Numbered from the stretch's first letter, positions 28,140 to 37,976 are shown. The stretch is DNA of 64,000 nt from JAKVBH01 sp049800955 (GCF_049800955.1 NZ_JBNAGA010000001.1:1922001-1986000), one strand, 5' to 3'. Numbers and translations: made by a program. The notes: generated by a model not told the origin, from the letters alone.

Positions 28140-28970
28140 ATGGGAATGCTGGGAACGCTGGCCAAGGTTGCCATTGGATATGCCGCGGCGCGCGGCGTGC
28201 AACATGTATCGCAAAACGGTGGCTTGGGTGGACTTTTGGGCGGTGCATCTGTGCCGTCGGGCCAAGCTGAGGCTGGACAAAACCCCGCCATGGCCGGGCT
28301 TCAGGGCATGCCCGGGATGGAGCAATTGCAATCCATGATGCAAGGCGGTGGTGGCAATCTACAAGAGATGCTGGGTGGCCTCATGGGTGGTGCCGGCGGC
28401 GGTGCTGGTGGATTGCAAGACATGTTGGGCAGCCTCATGGGTGGCGGCAGTGCACAGCAAGGTGACGGCGGCGCCGGCGGTCTGCTGTCAGGCGCCGGTG
28501 GCGGTGCTGGCCTGGCGGGCATCCTCGCGATGGCAGGATCGGCCGCCGCGGCCTCCGGCGGTGGCCTGGGTGGCCTGTTCGACGCGATGAACACCAAGGA
28601 AACGGCGCCCCAGGCGGAAGAAGCCGCGGGTCTCATGCTCCGCGCCATGATTCAGGCTGCCAAGGCAGATGGTGACATCGACGCGCAGGAGCAAGAAAAG
28701 ATCCTGGGACTGCTCGGCGACGATGCAGATGCCGAAGATATGGCATTTGTCCGTGCGCAGCTCGCCGCGCCGGTGGATATTGCAGGTCTCGCCAATGACA
28801 CGCCTGCACCGCAACGCATGCAGGTCTATTCCATGTCCCTCATGGCCATCCGTCTCGATACGCAGGCTGAAGCGGCTTATCTGGACCAATTGGCCGGGGC
28901 CATGGGCCTGGATCAACAGACAGTCAACGCGCTGCATACGCAGATGGGCGTACAACCCCTGTATTCGTAA
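28140..28970 (+). CDS. DUF533 family (YebE-like) protein with a TerB-like domain
   Basis: 276 residues. Residues 1-160 are low-complexity: Gly/Met/Gln-rich runs such as GGLGGLLGG and MLGGLMGGAGGGAGG. Residues 165-275 form the acidic helical DUF533/TerB-like domain (EAAGLMLRAMIQAAKADG). The ATG at 28140 is favoured because an AAGGGAG site lies 8 bases upstream; an ATG at 28116 is also in frame. Envelope-linked family of unknown function. A copy of the hairpin repeat follows the stop. Confidence 0.8.
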   Translation: MGMLGTLAKVAIGYAAARGVQHVSQNGGLGGLLGGASVPSGQAEAGQNPAMAGLQGMPGMEQLQSMMQGGGGNLQEMLGGLMGGAGGGAGGLQDMLGSLMGGGSAQQGDGGAGGLLSGAGGGAGLAGILAMAGSAAAASGGGLGGLFDAMNTKETAPQAEEAAGLMLRAMIQAAKADGDIDAQEQEKILGLLGDDADAEDMAFVRAQLAAPVDIAGLANDTPAPQRMQVYSMSLMAIRLDTQAEAAYLDQLAGAMGLDQQTVNALHTQMGVQPLYS

Positions 28971-28985
28971 AGGCGCAAGAACAAA

Positions 28986-29050
28986 TGGGGTTTGGGGGCT
29001 CTGCCCCCGCCCGCCATGCGGGCTCCCCCGGAGTTTTTCTGGCAAGATGA
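28986..29050 (-). repeat. Roseobacter-type intergenic hairpin repeat, copy 2
   Basis: Minus-strand copy: AAAAACTCCGGGGGAG, then hairpin GCCCGC-ATG-GCGGGC, then GGGGGC-AGA-GCCCCC and AAACCCC. It lies in the convergent gap between the DUF533 and der genes. Confidence 0.7.
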
Positions 29051-29066
29051 AGAGACGAGGCGGCCG

Positions 29067-30527
29067 TCAGCGATCCCGTTTTCCCAGATGCTTGGCCAAA
29101 GCGCCGGCATTTTTCTTGCGCCGCCCCTTGTAGGGGTTCTTGTCACTCTGACCACGCATATGCAGACGAATGGGCGTTCCGGGCATATCGAAACTGTCCC
29201 GCAATCCATTGACGAGATAGCGTGAGTAGCTCTCGGGCATCTTGTCTGGATGCGAACACATCACGACAAAGCCGGGTGGGCGCGTTTTGGCCTGGGTCAT
29301 GTAGCGCAGCTTGATTCGCTTGCCTTGCGGCGCGGGCGGAGGATGCTGTGCCAGCATCCCATCGAGCCAGCGATTGAGCTGGGATGTGGGGACACGGGCA
29401 TTCCAGGTCGCATACGCTTTCAGGACAGCCGCGTGCAACCGATCAAGGCCTTTGCCCGTCTTGGCTGAGACCGTGACCAGAGGTGCGCCGCGCAGCTGTG
29501 GCAAGAGCCGCTCAAACGCCTCGCGCAGGTTGCGTAGCTTCGCCTGTTTTTCCGGCTCGACGTCCCACTTGTTGACGGCGACAACGACCGCGCGCCCCTC
29601 GCGCTCGGCAAGGTCTGCAATACGCAAATCCTGCTGTTCAAACGGAATGGCCGCATCCAGCAGGACCACGACCACTTCCGCAAATTTCACAGCGCGCAGA
29701 CCATCCGACACCGAGAGTTTTTCGAGCTTTTCCTGCACCTTGGCGCGTTTGCGCATGCCAGCGGTATCAAAGATGCGGCACGGTGTTCCTCCCCAATCGA
29801 TCTTGAGAGAAATGGCATCCCGGGTGATCCCTGCTTCAGGCCCTGTGAGCAGGCGATCCTCGCCCAGGATACGATTGATCAGCGTCGATTTGCCCGCATT
29901 CGGCCTGCCCACCACGGCGATCTGAAGCGGTTTGGCCTCGGTTGGCGCAAAGTCCGGGATGTCATCGTCTGCGATATCTTCATGAATGCTGACGTCCGTT
30001 TCCGGCGCGTCTTGCTCCGCGCGTTCGGCGAATTGATCTGCAAGCGGTTGCAGGGCGGCATAGAGCTCAGGCATGCCTTCGCCATGTTCCGCAGAAAGCC
30101 GGATCGGCTCGCCCAACCCAAGCGCGTAGGCCTCCAGCACACCGGCATCCGCAGCAGAGCCTTCGCCTTTATTCGCAGCCAACAGGACGTTGGCACTTTT
30201 TTTGCGCAGAATATCGGCAAACACCTCGTCCGAGGGGGTGACCCCAGCGCGGGCGTCCAGCATGAACAGGCAGATGTCTGCCATCTCCACGGCGCGCTCC
30301 GTCAAGCGCCGCATGCGCCCCTGAAGACTCTCGTCTGTCGCCTCTTCAAGACCAGCCGTGTCGATCACCGTGAACCGGAGATCACCAAGCCTCGCGGCAC
30401 CCTCACGCAGATCACGCGTCACGCCCGGCTGATCATCAACCAGCGCCAACCGCTTGCCAACAAGACGGTTGAACAATGTCGACTTTCCCACATTGGGGCG
30501 ACCGACGAGGGCCAGGGTGAATGACAT
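29067..30527 (-). CDS. der: Ribosome assembly GTPase Der (EngA)
   Basis: 486 residues with two tandem G domains, GRPNVGKSTLFNRL (about residue 8) and GRPNAGKSTLINRI (about 205), each with DxxG motifs (DTAGLEE, DTAGMRK) and NKxD motifs, then a KH-like C-terminal domain. It acts in 50S subunit maturation. The C terminus is Lys/Arg-rich. ATG 30527 matches the family start MSFTLALVG. It ends the yfgM-bamB-der unit. Confidence 0.96.
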   Translation of the reverse strand: MSFTLALVGRPNVGKSTLFNRLVGKRLALVDDQPGVTRDLREGAARLGDLRFTVIDTAGLEEATDESLQGRMRRLTERAVEMADICLFMLDARAGVTPSDEVFADILRKKSANVLLAANKGEGSAADAGVLEAYALGLGEPIRLSAEHGEGMPELYAALQPLADQFAERAEQDAPETDVSIHEDIADDDIPDFAPTEAKPLQIAVVGRPNAGKSTLINRILGEDRLLTGPEAGITRDAISLKIDWGGTPCRIFDTAGMRKRAKVQEKLEKLSVSDGLRAVKFAEVVVVLLDAAIPFEQQDLRIADLAEREGRAVVVAVNKWDVEPEKQAKLRNLREAFERLLPQLRGAPLVTVSAKTGKGLDRLHAAVLKAYATWNARVPTSQLNRWLDGMLAQHPPPAPQGKRIKLRYMTQAKTRPPGFVVMCSHPDKMPESYSRYLVNGLRDSFDMPGTPIRLHMRGQSDKNPYKGRRKKNAGALAKHLGKRDR

Positions 30528-30568
30528 GGGTTCTTTCGCGCTCCGAAACTTCAAGCGCGCCTGTTACA

Positions 30569-31888
30569 TCACCCGCCGAAAGCTTGCAATTGCCCGTTTC
30601 GCGTCACGACGTAGAGAACACCCCCCGCGACCGCAGGGTTCGACGTCGCACCTCCTGGCAGTGGGACGGTCCGCGTGAGCGCGCCATCCTCAGGATCATA
30701 GACGCGCAGCACGCCATCGCCAGAGGCCACAATCAACTGGCCACCGGCCAGAACGGGCCCATGATGGGCAAAGATCGTCTCGCGCCGCAGAGGACGCTGG
30801 GATTTGAACTGGGGCAGTTTGTCTGACCAGACAACCGCGCCTGTCTCGCGATCAATTCGCATCAGCTCGTTGCGATCCGAGATCATGAAGAGAGCATTGC
30901 CCGCAGCCCAGACCGGCTGGACGGTCCCATGGCGCGCTGTCCAGATCCGTTGCCCAGATCCCAGCGAGAGCGACACAAGCCGGCCCGATTGGTTGCCCAC
31001 GTAGACACGATCACCATAGACAACCGGATCGCCTGTAATGTCGCTCACCCGGTTGATGGCAAAGCCCGTGCGCCGCCCGGCAACCGTTGCAGACCACAGA
31101 CGCAAGCCGCCTTTCTTGAAGGCCGCCTGCACATCACCATTGCCGTAGCCGAAGAGGACAAACTGATCGGTGACCGCAGGCGCGGGCCCCCCGAAGACGT
31201 TATTGGTGTCTTCAATGGCTTCGAGCTGCCAACGGATACGGCCGTTATCGGCTTCAATGGCCCAAGCCACATCATCGCCCGCCACCAGATACACCAAACC
31301 ACCGTCATAAGATGGCGACGCCGTGCCTGTGGCGCCGAGGCGCTGGACCCAGATTTCCTCGCCATTGGTTGGATCGATAGCATGGGCGTTGCCATATCCG
31401 GTCGTCACGTAGAGGCGCCCGTCGCCGTAGGACATGCCACCACCGGACACCTCATTCCGGGCATCGCGCTCGGGCCGCAGCTCGCGGGTCCACAAAACAG
31501 CGCCCCCTGTGGAGACAGCGCTCAGGAGGCCTGCGCTATCAAGCGTGAAGACACGGCCATCGGCAACAATGGGGTCAGCGGAAATGCGCGCGCGCTTCTT
31601 GTCGCCCTGTCCGATGTTCACAGACCACAGCGGTCGCAGAGCAGATCCCAGCGCCGGATGATCCGTGCGATACGCCGGGCTGCCATTTCCATGGGTCCAG
31701 CTGGCGTTGTTCGTAATTGCAGGCGCCGCAAAGGCCACGGCTGTCGTCTCGGGCGCCAGGGTCGACAGATCGGAGCGGATGTCTTCTCGCTCACCGGTCA
31801 GTATAACTTCAGGCTCCACACAGCCCATGAGCACGGCGAGCGGCGCGACCGCCAGGAGGTTTCGCAATTTGACTGATCCAATGCCCAT
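30569..31888 (-). CDS. bamB: Outer membrane assembly lipoprotein BamB (PQQ-like beta-propeller)
   Basis: 439 residues. Signal peptide with lipobox LMGC (Cys23) directs lipidation. Repeats of about 40 residues with a WxxG/A pattern (GGAVLWTRELRPE, NGEEIWVQRLG, GQRIWTARHG, GAVVWSDKLP) build an eight-bladed propeller. BamB binds BamA in the beta-barrel assembly complex. It lies between yfgM-like and der, the widespread gene order. Confidence 0.93.
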   Translation of the reverse strand: MGIGSVKLRNLLAVAPLAVLMGCVEPEVILTGEREDIRSDLSTLAPETTAVAFAAPAITNNASWTHGNGSPAYRTDHPALGSALRPLWSVNIGQGDKKRARISADPIVADGRVFTLDSAGLLSAVSTGGAVLWTRELRPERDARNEVSGGGMSYGDGRLYVTTGYGNAHAIDPTNGEEIWVQRLGATGTASPSYDGGLVYLVAGDDVAWAIEADNGRIRWQLEAIEDTNNVFGGPAPAVTDQFVLFGYGNGDVQAAFKKGGLRLWSATVAGRRTGFAINRVSDITGDPVVYGDRVYVGNQSGRLVSLSLGSGQRIWTARHGTVQPVWAAGNALFMISDRNELMRIDRETGAVVWSDKLPQFKSQRPLRRETIFAHHGPVLAGGQLIVASGDGVLRVYDPEDGALTRTVPLPGGATSNPAVAGGVLYVVTRNGQLQAFGG

Positions 31889-31941
31889 GATGACTGCCCT
31901 TGTTGTCTCACATCGGGATCGTTGTGCCCCGCATCACCCTT

Positions 31942-32598
31942 TTACGTCTCGGGAGCCTCGCCGCCAAGAGCTACGATCATTTGCGCAGCACGGCGTCTGA
32001 CACCCTCGGATGCTTCGGCATCCTCAACGATACGATTGAACTGGCCCAGTGCCTCATCCACAGCGCCGGTTTCCAGCGATAACAAGGCGAGTTGTTCTTC
32101 CGCCAGCAGTCGCAGCGGATTGCCCGGCACGGCCAGGCCTTGGAAACCTGCGCGGCGCTCATCGACGCTCAATGTGTCGCTCCCTGCGAGCAACGCCTTG
32201 TAGCCCGCGATATTGCGATAAATTTCCGGCAAGTCGGAATTGGTCGCAATAACCTGCAAACGCTCGGACGCTTGCGCACCCTGCCCAGCTTCGGTTTCCT
32301 GCGAAGAGGCCAGCAGCGCCAGAATGGCAGCACCCCCGGGCGTTTCGGCTTCGATGGCATCCAGAGCCGCCGCCCGGGCAGCGATATCGTTGTTCTCGAG
32401 CGCCGCGAGCATGGCATCGCCCAAGCGCTGCGCCTTGGCCTGCTCCTGCGCCTTGCGGTATTCGTTGAAAGAGGCCCCGCCGACCAGCAACAAGATCGCG
32501 CTGGCGGCGATCCAGCCATAGCGCTTGATCAGCGCAAAGAGCCTGTCTCTACGCACTTCCTCGGTGACTTCCTCAATAAAGCTGTCGCTGTCGCTCAC
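31942..32598 (-). CDS. YfgM-like tetratricopeptide membrane protein
   Basis: 218 residues with the cytosolic N terminus FIEEVTEEVRRDRLFALIKRY, one membrane helix (about 28-42) and periplasmic helical TPR-like repeats. E. coli YfgM works with PpiD near the Sec translocon as a chaperone helper. It is the first gene of the strand unit with bamB and der, 53 bases upstream of bamB. Confidence 0.85.
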   Translation of the reverse strand: MSDSDSFIEEVTEEVRRDRLFALIKRYGWIAASAILLLVGGASFNEYRKAQEQAKAQRLGDAMLAALENNDIAARAAALDAIEAETPGGAAILALLASSQETEAGQGAQASERLQVIATNSDLPEIYRNIAGYKALLAGSDTLSVDERRAGFQGLAVPGNPLRLLAEEQLALLSLETGAVDEALGQFNRIVEDAEASEGVRRRAAQMIVALGGEAPET

Positions 32599-32733
32599 AG
32601 GTGCCTCGCCTCACATGACCCTTTGGGCCACACCCTTACCCTGCCCTCTGCGCAGTGCCAAGAGGTGCTGTTATTTCACGCATCTTGCCTCACTTTGCCG
32701 CATTGCAGCGCGTCTTGCAGAAATTCTCGAAAA

Positions 32734-32776
32734 AAACTAATCTGAACTGGTTAGTTTAGCGAAGATATCTATATAA
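32734..32776 (+). promoter_or_regulatory. Operator-like dyad and promoter before the RND efflux genes
   Basis: AAACTAA (32734-32740) and TTAGTTT (32751-32757) form perfect 7-bp arms around 10 bases, extending to 9 bp with one mismatch. TATATAA at 32770-32776 fits a -10 box, so the dyad covers the expected -35 region. The layout suits a TetR/AcrR-type repressor, but no regulator gene is adjacent. Confidence 0.5.
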
Positions 32777-32818
32777 CCCACGCAGCCAGGCTCCTTGGGC
32801 ATTCAGATTGGACATGTA

Positions 32819-34168
32819 ATGCGCTTAATCCCCTTCGTCACAGCTCTTCTCGTGACAGCGTTCTTGATTGGTATCGTCCTCTACCGGGATACGCTTGTGG
32901 CGTTTGCCGCAAATCCACCTTGGTCCAGCGAAGCGCCCGCCGAAGACGTCGTCGCCGAGGCGCCCGAGGCGGTGGTTGAGGCATCGCCGAGCGAGGACGC
33001 GCGCGCAGGTGAAGTGGACGTTGTCGCAATGCGCTCCGTGGCCAAGGAGATCGACAGCGCGATTATTCTGCGCGGGGAGACCCAGGCCGCGCGTCAGGTC
33101 GAAGTCAGATCGGAGACAAGCTCCACTGTGATCTCTCCACCCTTGCGGGCAGGCGCGATCATTGAAGCGGGTCAGTTGATGTGTGAGCTGGATCCCGGCA
33201 CGCGCGCCGTGAACGTGGCTGAAGCCCGGGCGCGATTGGCTGAAGCCGTCGCCCGCCAACCTGAAACAGAAGCCCGCATTCCCGAAGCAGAAGCCCGCAT
33301 CCCCGAGGCGCAGGCGCGCCTCATCGAAGCCGAGGCGCGTTTGGATGAAGCCCAGGTCAACTTCAACGCGGCGCAGAAGTTGCAGGCCGATGGCTATGCC
33401 TCTGAGACGCGCGTGAAGAACGCCGAAGCGGCTGTACGCAGCGCAGAGGCAAGTATCATTGCTGCCGAAGCCGGCGTCAAGGCAGCCGAGGCCGGCGTCA
33501 AAGCCGCGCGCTCAGGGCTGGATAGCACCAAAGCCGCCATTCAGTCAGCCGAGGCTGGCGTCGCGGCGGCGGAGAAAGAAATCCAGCGCTTGCAAATCAG
33601 GGCACCCTTCGGTGGCATTCTGGAGACGGACACAGCCGAGCTTGGCACTCTGCTTCAACCCGGCGCGCTCTGTGGGACCGTGCTTCAGCTCGATCCCATC
33701 ACACTCGTTGGTTTTGTGCCTGAAACCCAGATCTCCCGGGTCAAAATCGGGGCGCAAGCCGCAGCACGCCTGACGACGGGCGCAGAAGTCACTGGCAAAG
33801 TGTCTTTCCTTGCGCGCTCTGCCGATATGCAAACACGGACCTTCCGTGTTGAAATTGACGTGCCCAATTCCGATCTCGCAATCCGCGATGGACAGACCGC
33901 GGAGATCATCATTGCCGCGCCGGGCGATACTGCACATTTGCTGCCGCAATCGGCGCTCACGCTCGACAACGAAGGCGCTTTGGGCGTGCGGATCGTGGCC
34001 GACGGCGATGTCGCTGCCTTCGCCCCCATCCGGATCCTGCGCGATACCCGCGAAGGCGTCTGGGCCACGGGTCTGCCCGATGAGGTCATCGTCATAACGC
34101 TTGGGCAGGAATACGTGACCGATGGCGTTCCGGTGAACGTCAGCTTCGAAGAGGAGCTGCAACAATGA
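32819..34168 (+). CDS. RND efflux periplasmic adaptor (membrane fusion protein)
   Basis: 449 residues. N-terminal membrane anchor (about 3-24), an Ala/Glu/Pro-rich linker (about 35-65), then barrel-sandwich halves (ILRGETQAARQVEVRSETS and IRAPFGGILETDTAELGT) flanking an unusually long alanine-rich alpha-hairpin (about 130-255) made of repeats such as EARIPEA and AEAGVKAAEAG. It bridges the inner-membrane pump to an outer-membrane channel. The stop overlaps the pump start (ATGA). No TolC gene is adjacent. Confidence 0.9.
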   Translation: MRLIPFVTALLVTAFLIGIVLYRDTLVAFAANPPWSSEAPAEDVVAEAPEAVVEASPSEDARAGEVDVVAMRSVAKEIDSAIILRGETQAARQVEVRSETSSTVISPPLRAGAIIEAGQLMCELDPGTRAVNVAEARARLAEAVARQPETEARIPEAEARIPEAQARLIEAEARLDEAQVNFNAAQKLQADGYASETRVKNAEAAVRSAEASIIAAEAGVKAAEAGVKAARSGLDSTKAAIQSAEAGVAAAEKEIQRLQIRAPFGGILETDTAELGTLLQPGALCGTVLQLDPITLVGFVPETQISRVKIGAQAAARLTTGAEVTGKVSFLARSADMQTRTFRVEIDVPNSDLAIRDGQTAEIIIAAPGDTAHLLPQSALTLDNEGALGVRIVADGDVAAFAPIRILRDTREGVWATGLPDEVIVITLGQEYVTDGVPVNVSFEEELQQ

Positions 34169-37100
34169 CCGGTATCGTTGATTGGGCCGCGTCCCGCGCC
34201 CGCATGGTGTTGGCCTTTATCGCCCTCTCGCTTCTGGCGGGTGGTTTTTCCTATTGGGGTCTACCCAAAGAGGGCGAGCCTGATATCGAAATTCCCGCAC
34301 TCTTCGTCTCGGTGCCCTTCCCCGGCATCTCGGCGGCGGACAGTGAGAAACTGCTCGTCAAACCGATGGAGACAGAGCTCTCCGATCTGGATGGGCTCAA
34401 AAGCCTGTCCGGCACAGCGGCGGAAAATTACGCGGGCGTCGCGCTCGAATTCGAGTTCGGCTGGGACAAAACGAAAATCCTCGCGGACGTGCGCGATGCG
34501 ATGAATACAGCCGAGGCGCAATTTCCCTCCGGTGCTGAGAAGTACTCCATCAACGAGATCAACTTCTCCGAATTTCCCATCGTAATCGTCAATCTGACCG
34601 GCGCTGTCCCCGAGCGGACGATGGCGCAGGTGGCCAAGGATTTGCAGGACAGGATCGAGAGCCTCGACGCCGTTCTGGAAGCGGGCATTGCGGGCAACCG
34701 TGATGAGATGGTCGAGGTGACCATCGATCCCCTGCGCCTTGAGAGCTACAATGTCACGGCAGGCGAGCTGATCTCGGTTGTTCAGAACAACAACCAGCTG
34801 ATTGCAGCAGGCGAGGTCGAGACAGCGCAGGGCACTTTCGCGGTCAAAATCCCCTCCAGTTTCGACGATGTGCAGGACATCTATGACCTGCCCGTCAAGA
34901 CAAACGGCGAACGCGTCGTCACACTGGGCGATCTGGCCACGATCCAGCTCACGTTCGAAGACCGTCAGGGCACCGCCCGGTTCGATGGCGAAAACACCTT
35001 CGCCCTGCAGGTCGTGAAGCGCAAGGGCTTCAATGTCATCGACACGGCCAATGAAGTCCGCGCCACTGTTGAGGCCGCGCGTCAAGAATGGCCGCCAGAA
35101 CTTCAGGCCGCCGTTCAGGTGGGCACATCCAACGATACTTCGCGCGAGGTTGATAGCATGGTGCGCCAGCTGGAAGGATCGGTGCTCACGGCCATCGCGC
35201 TGGTGATGATCGTGGTGCTGGCCTCTCTCGGCTCGCGCCCGGCGCTGCTTGTGGGCTTTGCAATCCCGACCTCGTTTTTGCTCTGTTTCGTCTTGCTGGG
35301 CGTCATGGGGATCGCCGTTTCCAACATCGTGATGTTTGGCTTGATCCTCGCAGTGGGCATGTTGGTCGATGGCGCCATTGTCGTCGTGGAATATGCCGAC
35401 AAACGCATCAAGGATGGCACAGGGCCCATGCATGCCTATGTCGAGGCGGCCAAACGCATGTTCTGGCCCATTGTCTCCTCGACCGCGACAACGCTTTGCG
35501 CCTTCCTGCCGATGCTCTTCTGGCCTGGCGTGCCGGGGCAGTTCATGGGCATGTTGCCGGTGACGCTGATCTTCGTTTTGTCGGCGTCACTGATCGTGGC
35601 GCTGATCTACCTGCCTGTTATGGGCGGTGTGTCCGGCCGTCTGTCGCGGGTCTTTGGCAATGCCGCAGAAGGCTTGCGCGCGCGCTTTCCTTGGGCCCTG
35701 CGCGCCCTCTTTGTGCCTCCGGCGCTCTTCATCGTCTTCACGGGCGTGATGATGACGATCAATCCGGACTACCTCTTCACTTCCCCATTCGAGGGCGTTG
35801 CCGCCGTCCTCCCCGGGGCCGCAGTCTTCATCATCGGGGCCTTCCTCGCATCCATCACAATGCAGGCGGCTGAGATCCGCTGGCAGCCGCGCCGCATCCG
35901 TGCCGGGCGCCGCCGCACGCTCTTCGGCGGGCTGATCAAGCTGATCGCAGGCAATCCAATCATGCCGCTTGCGGCAATTGGTGGCGTCCTCTTCTTCGTT
36001 GCAAGCGTCTTCGGCTACTTCGCCGCAAACAACAACGGCACGGAATTCTTCGTTGAGACGGAGCCAGAACGCGCGGTGGTCTACGTCCTTGCACGGGGCA
36101 ACCTCAGCCTTGAGGAAAAGGACGCGCAAGTGCGCCGCGCCGAAGAAATCGTTCTGGCCCATCCCGGCGTGCGGTCGGTCTTCTCTTTCGCCGGTGAAGG
36201 CGGGCTGAACTCCGACACCTCCGGCGGGCAACCGCCCAAAGACCTGATCGGTCAGGTGCAGTTCGAAACCATCCCTTGGGAAGAACGCAAGGACAATCCG
36301 GACCTCGACGGCAACCGCATCATCGCCGAGCTCAACGCTGAACTCGCCAAACTGTCCGGCATCCAGGCTGAGATCTCCGAACTGGCCATGGGCCCAGCCC
36401 AGGGCAAACCCGTGCACCTGCGCATCAAAGGCGACAATTGGGAAGACCTCATGGCCGCCGCGACCAAGGCGCGCGCCAAGTTTGACGAAACACCCGGCCT
36501 GACCTTGATAGAAGACACGCGCCCCCTGCCCGGGATCGATTGGCAGATCGACGTGGATGTCGAGAAAGCCGGACGGTTCGGCGCAGACGTGGCCACCGTG
36601 GGCGCGATGGTCCAGCTTGTGACCCGTGGCATCCTGCTTGACACGATGCGCGTCGACAGCTCTGACGAGGAGATCGAGATCCGCGTCCGCCTGCCTGAAG
36701 AAGACCGGGTCCTGGCCACGCTCGATACGCTGAAAGTGCGCACGGCTGATGGTCTTGTGCCGCTGGCGAACTTCATCACGCGCACGCCAGTCGAGAAGCT
36801 GGCAGAGATCAACCGCATCGACCAGAAACGCTACTTTGACGTGAAAGCTGATGTGCTTCCAGGTATCGAAATACTGCAATTGGTCCCATTAGATGATGAC
36901 GGTGAGCCTGTAGAAGACGAAGCTACAGACGTTGGCTTTGGGTATGCCGTAGACGAAGACGCTAGAGAACGGGGCGAGCCGTATAACGTCACTGCGAATG
37001 AAAAACTCGGTTGGTTCTCTTCGCTTTTCAGAGAGGCAAGAACCTTCTACTTTCATGCGCCCGAAGTCGCCCAAAATATAGAATTAGCTGTGGTGCAGGG

Positions 37101-37968
37101 CAAAATCGATGCTGGCAAGGCGACCGCTCGATTGGTTCCCATGAATGCCAACGAACGTATCGAAGCAGTTACAAGCTGGCTCGAAACAAATCCCCTGCCC
37201 GCAGGGCTTGAGTGGGAATGGACCGGCGATCAGGAAGATCAGGCTGAGAGTGCGGCCTTCCTGCAAACCGCCTTCGCCGGCGCCTTGGGCCTGATGTTCA
37301 TCATCCTGCTGGCGCAGTTCAACTCGTTCTACAACGCTGCGCTTGTCTTGCTGGCCGTGGTCCTGTCCACCACCGGTGTGCTGATCGGCATGCTCGTCAT
37401 GGATCAGACCTTCTCAATCATCATGACCGGCACAGGCATTGTCGCGCTGGCGGGCATCGTGGTGAACAACAACATCGTGCTGATCGACACCTATCAGGAC
37501 TACTCCCGCTACATGCCGCGCATAGAAGCCATCGTGCGCACCGCAGAAGACCGGATCCGCCCGGTGCTGCTGACCACGATCACCACCATGGCAGGCCTCG
37601 CCCCGATGATGTTTGGCCTCTCGTTTGACTTCTTCGCGGGCGGCTATTCCATCGACAGCCCAACGGCACTGTGGTGGAAACAATTGGCCACAGCCGTCGT
37701 CTTCGGGCTGGGTATCGCCACGGTTCTGACCCTGGTCTTCACACCCGCCATGCTGGCGCTACGGGTCTGGGCCAGCACATATCTGATGTGGCTCTTCCGC
37801 GCCCTCGCGCGCCTTGGGGCAGGACGGACAAGCAAAGCGGGACGGGATTGGGCTGCACGCCGCGCCGCGCGCAAAATCAAGAACCCGGAGATCATCTGGG
37901 ATTTCGATGAGCCCGCGCAAACGCCTCTGCCCGTCACCCCACAACCCCCATTGCGCGCTGCAGAGTAA
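34165..37968 (+). CDS. RND family efflux pump permease
   Basis: 1267 residues, longer than the 1030-1050 usual for AcrB. Typical parts are the KEGEPDIEIPALFVSVPFPG start, the porter domain, and TM4 with GMLVDGAIVVVEYADKRI, where only one of the paired proton-relay aspartates of AcrB is kept. An extended segment of extra helices lies between TM6 and TM7 (about 500-610). Bases 36855-37190 (residues about 898-1009) carry a distinct AT-richer block inserted in the second porter domain. The C-terminal half ends TMAGLAPMMFGLS and a cytosolic tail. Drug or lipid substrate unknown. Confidence 0.9.
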   Translation: MTGIVDWAASRARMVLAFIALSLLAGGFSYWGLPKEGEPDIEIPALFVSVPFPGISAADSEKLLVKPMETELSDLDGLKSLSGTAAENYAGVALEFEFGWDKTKILADVRDAMNTAEAQFPSGAEKYSINEINFSEFPIVIVNLTGAVPERTMAQVAKDLQDRIESLDAVLEAGIAGNRDEMVEVTIDPLRLESYNVTAGELISVVQNNNQLIAAGEVETAQGTFAVKIPSSFDDVQDIYDLPVKTNGERVVTLGDLATIQLTFEDRQGTARFDGENTFALQVVKRKGFNVIDTANEVRATVEAARQEWPPELQAAVQVGTSNDTSREVDSMVRQLEGSVLTAIALVMIVVLASLGSRPALLVGFAIPTSFLLCFVLLGVMGIAVSNIVMFGLILAVGMLVDGAIVVVEYADKRIKDGTGPMHAYVEAAKRMFWPIVSSTATTLCAFLPMLFWPGVPGQFMGMLPVTLIFVLSASLIVALIYLPVMGGVSGRLSRVFGNAAEGLRARFPWALRALFVPPALFIVFTGVMMTINPDYLFTSPFEGVAAVLPGAAVFIIGAFLASITMQAAEIRWQPRRIRAGRRRTLFGGLIKLIAGNPIMPLAAIGGVLFFVASVFGYFAANNNGTEFFVETEPERAVVYVLARGNLSLEEKDAQVRRAEEIVLAHPGVRSVFSFAGEGGLNSDTSGGQPPKDLIGQVQFETIPWEERKDNPDLDGNRIIAELNAELAKLSGIQAEISELAMGPAQGKPVHLRIKGDNWEDLMAAATKARAKFDETPGLTLIEDTRPLPGIDWQIDVDVEKAGRFGADVATVGAMVQLVTRGILLDTMRVDSSDEEIEIRVRLPEEDRVLATLDTLKVRTADGLVPLANFITRTPVEKLAEINRIDQKRYFDVKADVLPGIEILQLVPLDDDGEPVEDEATDVGFGYAVDEDARERGEPYNVTANEKLGWFSSLFREARTFYFHAPEVAQNIELAVVQGKIDAGKATARLVPMNANERIEAVTSWLETNPLPAGLEWEWTGDQEDQAESAAFLQTAFAGALGLMFIILLAQFNSFYNAALVLLAVVLSTTGVLIGMLVMDQTFSIIMTGTGIVALAGIVVNNNIVLIDTYQDYSRYMPRIEAIVRTAEDRIRPVLLTTITTMAGLAPMMFGLSFDFFAGGYSIDSPTALWWKQLATAVVFGLGIATVLTLVFTPAMLALRVWASTYLMWLFRALARLGAGRTSKAGRDWAARRAARKIKNPEIIWDFDEPAQTPLPVTPQPPLRAAE

Positions 37969-37976
37969 CAAACAAC

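Noticed and set aside
28200..28600. G-rich repeats in the DUF533 gene as a mobile or CRISPR-like array
   Set aside because: They encode Gly/Met-rich low-complexity protein in frame, with no regular spacer-repeat pattern.
33240..33580. Possible DNA tandem repeats in the RND adaptor gene
   Set aside because: They reflect alanine/glutamate heptad-type protein repeats of the alpha-hairpin; copies are imperfect at the DNA level.
35587..36879. A 430-codon open frame on the minus strand inside the RND pump
   Set aside because: Shadow of the pump gene; rich in His, Arg and Asp with no recognisable domain.
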